DNA from: Petaurus breviceps papuanus
Taxonomy: Eukaryota; Chordata; Mammalia; Diprotodontia; Petauridae
NCBI GenBank assembly: GCA_028583685.1
Contig: JAMXIF010000032.1
Span: forward strand, 433,267-497,266
Length of the DNA: 64,000 nucleotides
Direction: 5' to 3'
Shown here: positions 42,425 through 53,240 of the stretch, in pieces
Numbering within the stretch: position 1 is the stretch's first letter
Layout: the number at the start of each line of letters is the position of its first letter
The notes under the pieces: model-generated
Database searches by the model: none
What the model saw: the letters and a program-made list of their open reading frames with translations, nothing else
What the model was told of the DNA's origin: nothing
Program-made: the position numbers and the translations under genes

Positions 42425-42552
42425 GTTGTTTTCCCCTATTAGACTGTGAACTCCTTGAGATCAAGAACTAGCTTTGTTTTTCTCTGTATTCCCTGTGCTT
42501 AGCATGGGGCCTGGAACATAGTAGGCACATTAATAAATGGGTATTGACTGAC
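42425..42552 (+). mobile_element. L2 LINE 3' end
   Basis: 'agactgtgaactccttgag', 'tctgtattccctgtgctta' and 'ctggaacatagtaggcac' in sense. It lies between two pieces of antisense L2 tail. Confidence 0.85.
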
Positions 42553-42998
42553 TATCCTAAAAGAGCCCACCTTCTAGGAAAGGGATGGATCAAATGCACA
42601 ACTTGCCAGCAGGAAGCAGGGACCAGGGCCATCCCTGGGCAGAATTGTGAAGTGCCATTAACTCGATTGCATCTAAGCCTTTCTTTCTGCATCCTCCCCT
42701 CCTCCCCTTTCCACATTTCCTTCTCCCTTACAGTGGTTCTGGTTTTCATGCTGCCATGTCTCTCGTGTCAAGCAGGAAAACAATCTGAAATCACATCAGT
42801 TTCAAATCTCTTGTCGCCACACATACTGTTGCAGCTTTTCAAGTTAAAACTCAAGCATATTTGCATCCCTGCACATCAGTTTACCCTTTGTACAAACTGC
42901 AATCAGGCCTTGAACTAAAGTGGGCGCTTCCTACGTTCTGTCTTGTTTTGGTTGTTTCTGTTCCTGCTAGGACAGACTGTGTATCTGAGGGGGGGACT

Positions 42999-43019
42999 AG
43001 TTTCTAATTCTGGAAATCA
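42999..43019 (+). repeat. 21-bp direct repeat, left copy
   Basis: The exact core 'gtttctaattctggaaatca' plus a preceding A. The identical copy is at 43608-43628, 609 bp away. Confidence 0.95.
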
Positions 43020-43607
43020 GATTTGTTGCAGAAAGATGCTTGGATTTGCTCCTAAAGATTCAACGAGAATGATAGGGCAGGAGGAAAAGGGAGGAAGCAT
43101 TGGCATTGCACCTTATAGGAAGATTTCACACCATACTTTTTGGGCTAGTGGACATTTTGGGAGAGTCATTGGATCTTTTTGCAGAGCTGGCTTACAAAAC
43201 AACCTGAAGTCCAAAATGGAACTCTGCTACCTTGGGTAAATAAATACCGGATTTTAACCAGGTCTACAATACCCACAGAGCAGAACTGAAAATACTAAAA
43301 TGGACTTTAGGAAATGCCTTTGCTGTTCAGGATATGGAGGAGGAAAACATGCTTCAGTTCTGCTGAGAATGAACAGAATGACTTTTCATGCTTGAGGATG
43401 TGTGCTTCTGATATTAGTAATAGGCAACGTGTGTGCGGATGAATATCACAAGATTAATAGAATGTGTAAAATGTGATTGGAACGTCAGAGACAGTTTCAA
43501 ACAGGGACTCTGATGAAAGCTCTCCAGAGTCCAGTGGCCATCTCAGCATGGATGAATGTTATCAGATCCTGATGACTGATTGATTTTTAAAATAACCGTG
43601 TTCCTGA

Positions 43608-43628
43608 AGTTTCTAATTCTGGAAATCA
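43608..43628 (+). repeat. 21-bp direct repeat, right copy
   Basis: Identical to 42999-43019, with different flanks. It could be a target-site duplication around an unidentified insert, though no poly-A tail is seen. Confidence 0.95.
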
Positions 43629-44727
43629 ATTAGATTAATAAACCTTGTAAAAACTAATAATGTGGTTTATTTTTCAAGGTTGTTGGGAAAATCCTGTAGC
43701 CATCAGAGTGATTATTTCCCCATGTGCTGCCCTGATGTGTGCTGTGAAGATATTTTGTTTAGTTTACAATGCAGTTTACTAACTGGAGTTGAGTTATGCT
43801 TTCCACTGGGTTTGGTGGTAGAAATGAGTATTTTCCAGACTTTTCTCTAAAAGCCTTCAAATCCAAGAAACTAGAATATGTCATAATAAATAGAAGAAAA
43901 CTAAGTCATTTACCTTGATTTGGGGATTCTAAAGGTTAAAATAAGAGAGAAGAAAAAGAGTGGGTTACCTAGACTTTAGGATTCTAAAGGTGAAAGTAAG
44001 AAAATCCCAAGGCTGGAGGGCCTCAGTAAAGCTCAGTATGACTTAGAACTCCTGGGATGCAAGACTATATAGGCATACATATCCAGAGTGGTTCAAGCTC
44101 TTGCCACTGCTGCTTTTTGGAAAAGTCTAAATAGTCAAGGTAGGCCCAGGAGTCTTACTTTCAGATAAGGGATCACACCTCTCAAAGAGTCCTAGGCCCA
44201 AAGAAATAGACACTAGGTACAAAAGATTTTGATCCTTGTGTCAAAGGTGTGGTTTGGGAATAGAAAGGAAGTTTTGGAAAACTACAAACAGCTAGGATAT
44301 ATTAACTGAACATTTGATATCATTCTTAAAGGCTTGAGTTTGCAAAATTTGCAAATGTTTATTTTCTCCTAGGTGTAATGTTAATATTTCAGATAAATTA
44401 CGTCTGAGTTTTAGTTGTAGTACAATGACACAAGCAGACACATTGATTATATTCCCAATTCTACTGTTTTGCTTTTCCTATAAAATAGAATTTGTTATTA
44501 AACTACAGAAATACAAAGATTAGCTCATCTCTACCACATATATGGAAAAGGTGATATGCTATTTGGAGCATGAGTTAAGGAAATAGAACAGTTAGGTACA
44601 CTTAGGTAGTTTTCTCACCAAGCCTTACTTACTAGCTACCAGTGCTTGATCTAATCCTTGATCTTCCCATAGGATCAGACATAATTTGCAAAGACTGAAC
44701 TATGTTGTTTGTGGAAATCAGAAGAAA

Positions 44728-44860
44728 ATAGATTTAGATCTGGAATGGACCTTAAAGGTCATCTACTCTAAATTTCATAATTTTCCAGATGAAGAAATTG
44801 AGAACAAACTGGTATTACATAGCAGAGAAAAAAAATGAACTTTGGTACCATAACTCCAAA
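44728..44860 (-). mobile_element. MIR3-type SINE, antisense
   Basis: 'tagatttagatctggaatgg' and 'ttccagatgaagaaattgag' mark the tail and core. Confidence 0.75.
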
Positions 44861-45678
44861 TTCAGAACTCTTTTTATTTTAGCATGCAGATTTAATTCAT
44901 AATGAATTTTTGGAGTAAAAAAAAAACCAAACCAACAAACCCAAAACAAAATAATGAAGCATATACTGTACTCCTAGATTTGCACTTTGGAGCTTTGAAC
45001 AGATTAATATTAAGAATTCTTCCAGGTAGTTTTTTCTCCTAGTTTTTCAAGAAAAGTCTTTAAATGCTTGCTTGTAATTTCTCAGAGAATAGGTGCTGTT
45101 TTATTCTTAACACTTCCAATTATCTCTCTTACTAACTACCCAATTCTACTTTCTCTTCGAATGAAGAAATAGGATTTCTATTTGATGTGGCTAAACAAAA
45201 TTGGAAGAGAGATTATGGCTGTCTCATGCATATAGATCATTACCACAAGAGTCCCTTATTGATAGTCCTCTTATTAGAATATAATCATTTTCACTTCTCA
45301 AAGCTAAGACTTCTCTCCCTTCCCCACTTTGGTACCTAAAATGAATATATGGTTAATTTCTTGATTGATCTCTGCAGACTTACAGGTCACTTTATAACCT
45401 TTTCTGATTCTTAAAGGGATCTTACTTTCTTATAATACTTTAAAAGCCATTTAATAAGAACACAACTATATTTCAAAAACACATTTATGCAATAGTTTCT
45501 CGACTCTGGCAAAGCAGAATGACCTCTAAATAGCCCTTTGGGAGTAAGAGGCACACTGCTAGCTTACCTCTTTCTAGGTAATCAGCAACACATTAGCCAG
45601 AGGTTCTGCTTGGCCCTATTCCCAGGAAATGTGTATATGGTATTTATAGGATTGCACAGAGGAAACATTAATCTGAGA
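44861..45678. other. No recognisable feature
   Basis: About 0.8 kb of AT-rich sequence. An A-rich run lies at 44919-44955. No repeat family or gene recognised. Confidence 0.4.
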
Positions 45679-45679
45679 G

Positions 45680-45873
45680 TAGAGAGGCAACATGGTGCAG
45701 GAAAAAGATCATGGACTTGAGTCAGAAACCTGTGATTGAGATCCTTTCTCTGGCATGTATTAGTTATATGACCTTGGTCAAGTCACTTAACTTCCTTGGT
45801 TCTCAGTTTCATCATCTATAAAATGAAGGGATTGGACTAAATGACCTCAGTTTCCTTCCAGCTCTAGACAGTA
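45680..45873 (+). mobile_element. MIR3-type SINE, full length
   Basis: 'gaggcaacatggtgcagg', 'ttggtcaagtcacttaactt' and 'cagtttccttccagctcta' form a complete sense copy. Confidence 0.9.
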
Positions 45874-46565
45874 ACCTGACCACTGGGGGAGTAAGTTTGG
45901 GAGGGTTAAAGATATACAACCTGAGAAAGGAGAGACTGAGTTAGAGGGGATGTATTACTTCACTGGTTACACATTGTGATTGCCTAGGCTGACTCCTCTT
46001 TATAGCATACAAGGAGTGTTTTCTGGTAAATAATGCAAAGATTCAACACATACATTATATGCATGATAAAATATCTATGTGAGTTACAATAAAAATGCTT
46101 TATGAAGATATTAAATTTGGAGGTCTCACCAAAAGGACAGTTTTAAAAATGTGCTTTTCTCTCTTGAGTAAAGCAAGAAAAAAGAACTGATGAAGAATAG
46201 TTATGAGGCCAGCTGCTTTCTTTGGTGAAAGAGTCCTGCAAAGGTATCATTATTGCATCATCTTTGTACGATACTTAACATGATTGTGTCAGTGTGGGCA
46301 TGTTGTTTGGATTTGCTGTGGCCAAAGAAACATCTTCTAGTGACCAATCTTTGGGTGATGAGCCAGACCCTCAGTGTAGCTTGAGCTTAGGTGGGCTGGT
46401 CCCCAGTCTGTCAGTGTACCCTTTATTGAAGTTTTTCCAGCTTAATAGGACTCACCAGAACTTGCTTTCCAATGACACAGCCATTAAGAACCCCATGTGA
46501 CCTCCATTTTCTGATGATGCATTGGAAAAGGATCAGAGTGAAGGTTTGATATAATACCAGTAACC
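45874..46565. other. No recognisable feature
   Basis: About 0.7 kb without a recognised repeat. The 68-codon frame at 46294-46500 is unfamiliar. Confidence 0.4.
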
Positions 46566-46798
46566 AGAAAAATATCATACATTTGTATAGTGTTTTAGTG
46601 TTCACTTTCCAAAATAAATAAATGTATCATAGGGATCCTGTGAGTAAGATTATCCCCATACTAACTGATCGCAAAACTTAGGCCTAAAAAATTTAAGGGA
46701 CTTGCCTAAAGAGTCATATAACTGATGAGTGGCAAAACCAGGAGTAGAACCCAGACCTCCCAATTATCAGTCTAGTGTCCTATCTACTATGCCAGGTA
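46566..46798 (-). mobile_element. MIR-type SINE, antisense
   Basis: 'gggacttgcctaaagagtc', 'gtagaacccagacctccc' and 'tatctactatgccaggt' give a diverged antisense copy. Confidence 0.75.
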
Positions 46799-47368
46799 TA
46801 ATGCTCATTCATTCACTCAACCAATATTTTTCAAAATCTAGGAGTCTACTGGGTCTATTTTGAGTTTTCATTTTCCTTGCTTGATTCTTGGCATCAGGTC
46901 AGTTACTAACAGTGGTATAGGCTTTAAAGTTTTGCCAAAACCCTCCCCTTATCCACCACTCCCAGAAACACTTTATTTACCTCATATACACTATACTGGG
47001 AAGGCCCACCTTTCTTAGGTGCCCCCGTCCTGTGGGCACTGTTTGGTAATTTTGCCTATGGGAATTCACTACAAATGAGTGAGCTTCTCATATTTGCAGA
47101 TAAAGTAAAAGTGGGACAAAGGCGAACTGAGGACAGTCTGGAATGGAGAAAGGTTACCTGGGTATCACTGCTAAATGAGATATCATCAACATTCTTTACA
47201 ATTTTCTTTCCACTCTGGATATTCTCCATTTCAACTCAGCAAAGCCTCTTTCGCTACTATCCAATGAAGGATTTCATTGAATAAGTGGTTTAAAAGGGTT
47301 CTTTTGTATTTACTCTAACACCAAAGGAAGGAGTCAGTGTATATCTATATAGTTATTCATATACAACA
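46799..47368. other. No recognisable feature
   Basis: A short ATTC run lies at 46805-46820. Otherwise unique-looking. Confidence 0.4.
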
Positions 47369-47535
47369 TCATAGCAGCATAGATTTAGAGCTGGAGAGGA
47401 CCTCAACGGCCATCTAGTTCAGCTCCCTCATTTTACAAATGTGGAAACTGAGGTCAAAAGAACTTAACACAAGTAGTGTTCAGAGACAGGATGATATATA
47501 TCCTCTTACTTAAGAGCCAATGTTCTTTCCAGTGT
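47369..47535 (-). mobile_element. MIR3-type SINE, antisense
   Basis: 'atagatttagagctggagag' and 'ttacaaatgtggaaactgag' are hallmark pieces. Confidence 0.85.
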
Positions 47536-47625
47536 AACATGTCTCCTTCCTCCTGCCCTCAAATACCCACATATACACACCTACACACATTTATGATGTT
47601 CTCTGTATTATTTATCTCTATCATT

Positions 47626-47802
47626 CATCCATCCATCCATCCATCCATCCATCCATCCATCCATCCATCCATCCGTCCGTCTATCCATCCATCCATCCAT
47701 CCATCCATCCATCCATCCATCCATCCATCCATCCATCCATCCATCNNNNNNNNNNATCCATCCATCCATCCATCCATCCATCCATCCATCCATCCATCCA
47801 TC
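47626..47802. repeat. (ATCC)n tetranucleotide array containing an assembly gap
   Basis: Nearly perfect ATCC units with one CCGTCCGTCTATCC interruption at about 47673-47685. Ten Ns interrupt it. Frames reading poly-PSIH or poly-DGWM are artefacts. Confidence 0.98.
47746..47755. other. 10-N gap
   Basis: Ten ambiguous bases inside the ATCC array. The true array length is therefore unknown. Confidence 1.
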
Positions 47803-47824
47803 TCTCTCTCTCTTTGGATTGAGA

Positions 47825-47987
47825 CAGGGACAACATCATCTTTGTAACTTATAGTCTTAAAAGAGTTTCCTTGGAGCACTGAGAGGATAAATGACTTGAG
47901 CAGGATCACTCAATCAGTATATGTCAGACACAAGACCCAAACCCAGGTTTTTCTGAGTTGGAGAACAACTCTCCACTATGTTGTAAT
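47825..47987 (-). mobile_element. CORE-SINE of the third tail class, antisense
   Basis: 'cttatagtcttaaaagagtt' is the reverse of the AACTCTCTAAGACTATAAG tail. 'cccaaacccaggtttttctg' follows. Confidence 0.75.
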
Positions 47988-48414
47988 GAATTATATGACC
48001 ACTAAAAAGTCATTCTTTTGAGCCTTTTGGATAAAGGTTGGTTGGTCAGGTGCACAAGGTTTCCCAAATGGGAATTGGAGAGGAGACATCGAGACATTCA
48101 TGTTTGTAAAATTTCAGAGATTTTCCATTTGCTTTTCATACCCCTATCTTAGCACTGAACTGAAGTCAGTGCTCAGGCACTAGGAATTCAGACAAGTGGG
48201 AAGAAGAGTTGTATGAGAATTTGTAGACTGAAACCCTTTGGTGAGAAGGGGACACTCTGGTCTTTGGGAAAGTCGGCAGACCTGCATTTCTGAATACTCT
48301 CTGAGAAACTTCTTTTTTTGGGTGGATGGTGAGGGAGTAGTGGGGAAGGGAGTGTTGCAGAGTAGTGCCACCTGGTGGCCAAATTTTTTATTACCCTCCC
48401 TTGCTGGTTAATTA
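47988..48414. other. No recognisable feature
   Basis: About 0.4 kb without a recognised repeat or open frame of interest. Confidence 0.4.
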
Positions 48415-48998
48415 GTTAACCATTTGGGGTGAGGGGGGTGTTCACGGAAGACTAGCACCTCTGGTGTGAGGGCTCGCTTAGCCCTTTTGGGGGCTGCCCA
48501 CTTTTTGTGTCCACTTATCACAACTCTCATCTGTGGCTCCAAAAAGTTGTAGCATGAGCAGTGGTCACCCCCTCATAAACCATCTGGGCAGGTAGGCTAA
48601 ACCAGGTGGAAGGTAACCAATGGGCATCAAATCCATTGGTGAGTTAGGGGGGTGTCTACCCCAAGCATATGGAGACTTTCCCTGGTGGAATGGGCAGATG
48701 AGACCATGAAAGTGACTGAAGCGGATGCATTGGAGTACTTAGGACTTACTTAGGCATAGAAGATGCCAAGGCCATCCACTGCATCCCAGGGCATCACCAG
48801 TGAGCCTGACTTTTGTCTTGCCGCTGGATTTAAATAACTCTGGAAGAGAGAGTGAGTCTGCATACCTTTGCAACTGTCTCTCTTAAATGCAATTCACTCA
48901 CAAGTTAAGTCAAGACATCACCCATGCCCTGGCATGGTGATGTTCTTAGTCCTCTCTGAAAACAGAGAACGAACAAGAACAACACTTAACCAGTTAAC
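48415..48998 (+). mobile_element. RTE-tailed retroposon (LINE 3' end or derived SINE)
   Basis: 'gagaccatgaaagtgactga', 'gatgccaaggccatccactg' and 'gcaattcactcacaagttaa', ending in GAACGAACAAGAACAAC. The end matches the RTE-type tails at 29530 and 51440, but about 400 bp more 5' sequence is kept. Confidence 0.75.
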
Positions 48999-49182
48999 TG
49001 ATGGCCTATTTTTCTGTTAGCTGCAGGAACTAAGGCAGGGGGCAGGAGGAACAAAGTGTAGCTTGATATTGCTTCTGCAGCACTACCAAGTACTAGACCA
49101 CCTCTCACTAAATTCAGCACAGTGCCTGGCAATCAAGCAACCATTTTTAAAATGTCTGCTATTAGGCCATGCACTGTCCTAG

Positions 49183-49184
<2 letters not shown>

Positions 49185-49227
<43 letters not shown>
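49185..49227. repeat. (GT)n microsatellite in L2
   Basis: About 21 uninterrupted GT units. Confidence 0.98.
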
Positions 49228-49231
<4 letters not shown>

Positions 49232-49438
49232 AAATTTAAAAAATGCAACGGTCCCCATACACAAACACCTTACATTCTCATGATGGAGTCAAGAAGTACA
49301 AATATGAGCATCAATATTAACTAAGTAAACATAACTTTAAAAAATACAAAGTAGTTGAATACAAGGAAGTCTAGAAGGGCACTAGCCTGGGGTATCAGGA
49401 AAGACTTCATACTTTGCAGTATACGAGCTATCTTAAAG

Positions 49439-49622
49439 CAGTCATGTCAAACTCACCAAACTGCACAGGATCCCTGTGGGACACATACCTACTTAGAAAA
49501 TCACATACTAACATTTCTTTGTTCTATTATATTTTTATGTATTTTCTCACATATTTCCCAGTTACATTTTAGTCTTATTCAGGGTGCATTCTGGAGTACC
49601 GTGGGTCTATTTGACACCTCTG
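49439..49622. mobile_element. hAT-like non-autonomous DNA transposon, 184 bp
   Basis: The left end 'cagtcatgtcaaactc' mirrors the right end 'ctatttgacacctctg' (about 11 of 13 end bases pair). The interior 'aggatccctgtgggacacat' and 'cccagttacattttagtct' belongs to a common 'GTCAAAC' mammalian element. Possible diverged target duplication CTTAAAG/CTTAGAG. It splits an antisense L2. Confidence 0.75.
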
Positions 49623-49690
49623 GGTACTTAGAGGAAGAGAAGGCCACTGATGCACAGATGAGGAGGGAGTGAATTTCATGGATATAGAAC

Positions 49691-50429
49691 AATTTCATGA
49701 AGAATAAAGTAATTGACAAATAAGTGCTTGTTGATTGACTGAGTGATGTAATAAAAGAGTAATTCAAGACCAAGCTGGGGGAAGAATCCTGGGGTCCTGA
49801 GGTTTTCAACCTGCTGCTACACTAACTAGGGCTTCTTCCCTTTATATAGTCTTGAATGTTTGAGAAAGGTCCAGCTCTAGCATTTTATGTCTTGAATTGG
49901 CATGTCACCTTCAAGGATCTTATTATCATAAACTTTGAAGCTGGACTCTTAGACCTCAGGCAAAGCATTAGAGCTGGTACCCACCACATCATTAAAGGTT
50001 AGCCATTGCAGTTTCCTCCTAGCTCTTTTTTCCTTGATCCTTCCTAGCTGCAAAAATCGATAGCATTTATTTAGGGGCTACCTGTTTGTCAAGTTCTTAA
50101 GGATTCATCCTGAATCTAGGAAATACAACAGCATGTTCACCCCTCAAGCTGTCTGCAGCTTAGTGTTTTACCGGTAATTTATCTTCTTACTCACATAGAA
50201 AATGGAGTCAGAGAATATTCTAGTTTGCCCCCAGTACCTAAAATAGTCAATCAAATACTGTCTATTTTGTACCAGCACGGTTCCCTGGGTAATTCAGATT
50301 TTTCTCTCTAAGTAAGCACTTTTACATTCTCTCTGAATTATCTAGAAATTAGAGAGAAAACTTTCACAGTACCAGAAAAAGCAGGGTTTCACAGTGGCAG
50401 TTAGAACCAGATTAAAAAAAAAAAAGATA
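49691..50429. other. No recognisable feature
   Basis: A possible L2-tail trace lies at 49700-49745 ('aagtgcttgttgattgactg'). The rest is unassigned. Confidence 0.4.
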
Positions 50430-50530
50430 AATTCCACTGCTGAGTCCTGTTCAAATCTTATTTCCTCCATGAAGCCTTCCCAATTAGTACTTTTTTTGAA
50501 AATCATTATTCCCTGTATTTCTCCTTTGAC
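50430..50530 (+). mobile_element. L2 LINE 3' UTR fragment
   Basis: 'ctgttcaaatcttatttcct' and 'ccatgaagccttcccaatt' match the sense L2 3' UTR. Confidence 0.75.
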
Positions 50531-50651
50531 TTTTAATGGCCGGAATGTTTTAAAAGGTTTATCATTCAGGTATACTTTGGATTAGATGTTGTTTGGGGGT
50601 CCCTCCATTTACCAGATTCCCTGATGTCTATTATTGTCTTATCACTCCCTT

Positions 50652-50862
50652 TTTTTTTTCCTTTTTGGAGGGGGAAAGGTAGGGCAGTTGGGGTTAAGTG
50701 ACTTGCCCAAGGCCACATGGCTAGTTTGTGTGTGTGTGTGTGTGTGTATGTGTTTGTAAGTATCTGAGGCCAGATTTGAACTCAGATCCTCCTGACTCCA
50801 GGAACGGTGCTATACTAGCAGGTTCTCTGCAGTTTCTGCTTGACTGTACCACCTAGACACTT
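50652..50862 (-). mobile_element. Poly-A SINE, antisense, with internal (TG)n
   Basis: Poly-T, 'ggggttaagtgacttgccc', CTAGTT(TG)n, 'gccagatttgaactcagatc', then a 30-bp oddity near 50815-50845 and 'accacctagaca'. Close relative of the copy at 25221. Confidence 0.9.
50726..50754. repeat. (TG)n microsatellite within a SINE
   Basis: Same position (after GGCTAGTT) and same TATG interruption style as the array at 25285. Confidence 0.97.
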
Positions 50863-50895
50863 ATTTATTACTCTTATACACACAAAATCATATAT

Positions 50896-51098
50896 GGAAG
50901 CATCATAGTATGGTGGAAAGATAATTGGATTTGGGGTCAGATCACCTGGATGCAAATCTCAGCATTGCTACAAATTACCTTTCTGACCTTGGACAGGTCA
51001 CTTAATTTCCCTAGACTTTAGTTTCCTCATCCATAAAATAATAGGGTTGGAATAGATGACCTCTGAGATCCCTTCCAGATAAAGATCTAGGATCTTGT
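50896..51098 (+). mobile_element. MIR3-type SINE, full length
   Basis: 'agcatcatagtatggtgg', 'gtcacttaatttccctagac' and 'gacctctgagatcccttcc' give a complete sense copy. Confidence 0.9.
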
Positions 51099-51119
51099 AA
51101 CTTATTTTTCATTAACTGA

Positions 51120-51272
51120 ATAATAAGATCACAGGACCATCCATTTAGTGTTAGAATGAACCTTAGAGGGTGAGTCCTCATTTAACACCTCTAAGGAAAT
51201 GGGTCATATAGCTGGGAAGAATCTGAACTCAGGTCTTTTTGATTCCCAAGTTTAGGAACCTGTGAACTACAT
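51120..51272 (-). mobile_element. MIR3-type SINE, antisense, degraded
   Basis: 'gaatgaaccttagagggtg' and 'atctgaactcaggtctttt' are retained. Confidence 0.65.
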
Positions 51273-51284
51273 CAAACTCCCTCT

Positions 51285-51400
51285 CTTAAGGAAAGGGACT
51301 ATGTCCCAGTTGCACTAGTATCCCCAGATATTTCTAATACTTTGTCATGTATATGTTAGGTGCTCCATAACTACTTGTCGAATAAATTGGAAACAACAAC
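51285..51400 (+). mobile_element. L2 LINE 3' end
   Basis: 'cactagtatccccagatat', 'tatgttaggtgctccataac' and 'cgaataaattgg' form a diverged sense tail. Confidence 0.7.
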
Positions 51401-51439
51401 AAAAAAAGCTGGAACTAGCTTAAATCTTGAGAAGAGTAC

Positions 51440-51648
51440 CTTGGACATTTCTTAGCCAACTAGGTAAGGGCCATCTCCAGTCATCCTGATCTGTATCCCA
51501 GCACTGGACCCAGAGGGCTCTGGAGGAAAAAAATGAGGCTGGTGACTTTGTATAGCCCTCCCTCACTGAAATCCAATTCATTTGCAAGTCATGGCGTCAC
51601 CTTCCTAACATCACGGTCCTCTTCAAGAACGAAGGACAAACAACAAGC
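51440..51648 (+). mobile_element. RTE-type 3' tail fragment
   Basis: 'ggctggtgactttgtatag', 'tccaattcatttgcaagtca', 'ggcgtcaccttcctaaca' and the terminal GAAGGACAAACAACAA define the tail shared with 29530 and 48415. Confidence 0.88.
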
Positions 51649-52590
51649 CAACCAGGCGAGGTGGTCAGAGGCCCTGGGTATGTCTCTGGGCGTCTGCTCT
51701 AATACTTCCAACTGTCTGCCCATCAAGATTTAGAAGTAAACTGATTTTTATGTCATGAATTCAACTATCGATTTTTTTTTGAAGCAAATTAAACAGTATA
51801 GACTTATGAAGAATTGCTAGGCAGGCCATTTCCCCTGGCTCTGTTATGTTTCCTTGTTAGCAGTATTTGGGTAAATTAGTAAATGCTTATATGTGAGTAA
51901 GATGGTGACTGTGGGCAGGCTTGAGTTAATACCCTTCTCATTCATTTTACATTCATATTTGCAAGACATAAATTAGAGTTTTATAATTTATGCGAAAGGT
52001 AGTCAAACAAGTCTTTTCACTTTTGTTGAAATGTAGGCACAGTCTACAGAGGGGTCCCAACTGTATTAATTCAGACCATGCTTTGCCTAAAGACTATTAA
52101 TACCAAGTCTGGTAGATTACAGAGAGTTTTAACAAAGAGATCTCAAAGTAAACATTGACATTTGTGATTGGCTCTCTCCTTAGTGCTGTATATGGTCTCC
52201 AGGAGCTGGAGAAATTGAGCTGTCAGACCCAGGAAGATGAAATAGAACTTGGTTCTACAGCTCTGGGTTCCCTGAGGAAGCTTCCAGGTCATCTGACATT
52301 AATTTACTATTGTGCCATGTGTGGGAGTATTTATCCTTAAAAAAACAAAGCAGTATCATTTCAAAGTAAAATGATTTGCTGTTGATAAGTACAGAGTAAG
52401 CCCACTCTTCCTAAAATGCACTTAAGATTTTTCTCTGGACTCCATATTTCTGGATTGAAAGGTCATAAAAAATGAGTGAGTCTATGTTGACTAACATGGG
52501 TCAAATGTTGGTCCTCTTACAAGTTGGCTTGTAGCCTTCCTACGGAACTGGAGAATGGACCTAAGTTGAAGTTCCTCATTGACAATCTGA
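51649..52590. other. Repeat-poor, unassigned
   Basis: About 0.94 kb without a recognised repeat. The short frames (66 and 61 codons) are unfamiliar. Confidence 0.4.
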
Positions 52591-52699
52591 TGTGAGTACC
52601 ATCACAAAGATTTTAATTCTGAGGGGTCCTGCCCCATCAACTGTCATAAAGCTGGATCATAGTGCCTGTGGGATGGTACCTTTTAGAGAAGACTATCCC

Positions 52700-53240
52700 C
52701 AATCTACCTTTCCCACTTTGTTATATATTACTCTCCTCATGCTTTATGATCTATCTAATCAGATTGGTGCTCTCTTTCTTTCTCACACATGGCATTCCAC
52801 TTCCCATCTTGTGCCTTTGGACTGCTTGTCCTCTATGCTTGGAAACATACTCTCTCCTCATCCCTCTCTTCAGTACTCAGGTCAGATAGCACCTTTTACA
52901 TGAAATCTTTCCTACTCCACCTCTTCCCTCCCAACTGTCCATGCTGGCACTTTCACTCTCTCACTATCTAGTATTGAATTACTTTGTATTTATTCTCTAT
53001 ATACTTGTACATGTATTTGTCTTCCTCCATTAGAATGTAACCTCCTTGAAAAGAAGGATTGTTTTATTCTTTTTACTAGTATCTCCAGCCCCTACCTGGC
53101 AAATAGTAGGCACGTGTATCCTAGGGTTTTTGTGAGCATCCAATGAGATAATATTACAAAGTGCTTTGAAAATTTTGCCATGTTGTAAAAATGTTAACTA
53201 TTATTATTAATGCATGCTTATTGATTAATTGGTTGATCAT
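52700..53240 (+). mobile_element. L2 LINE 3' UTR, sense, with a small MIR insertion
   Basis: 'tttacatgaaatctttccta', 'cattagaatgtaacctcctt' and 'ctacctggcaaatagtagg', then a MIR tail at about 53119-53207 ('acaaagtgctttgaaaat'), then L2 'aatgcatgcttattgattaa'. Confidence 0.85.

Larger units (their letters stand above)
42590..44727. other. Longest repeat-free stretch of the window
   Basis: About 2.1 kb with no recognised repeat. A 124-codon frame (42544-42918) and a 98-codon frame (42943-43239) have no recognisable domain, and the first starts in L2 sequence. Exact 21-bp direct repeats lie at 42999-43019 and 43608-43628. A low repeat load can reflect functional constraint, but this is unproven. 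Confidence 0.4.
49128..49690 (-). mobile_element. L2 LINE 3' end, antisense, split by (GT)n and a hAT-like element
   Basis: 'ctattaggccatgcactgtc', 'cacaaacaccttacattct', 'tatcaggaaagacttcata', then after the hAT-like insert 'cttagaggaagagaaggc' and 'gatgaggagggagtgaat'. Confidence 0.8.

Noticed and set aside
42544-42918. 124-codon open frame
   Set aside because: Starts within an L2 tail, has no domain or splice context, and its composition looks random.
47626-47802. CRISPR-like array
   Set aside because: 4-bp units without spacers. It is a microsatellite.
47476-47909. Repetitive PSIH and DGWM proteins
   Set aside because: Translation of the ATCC microsatellite, with gap bases included.
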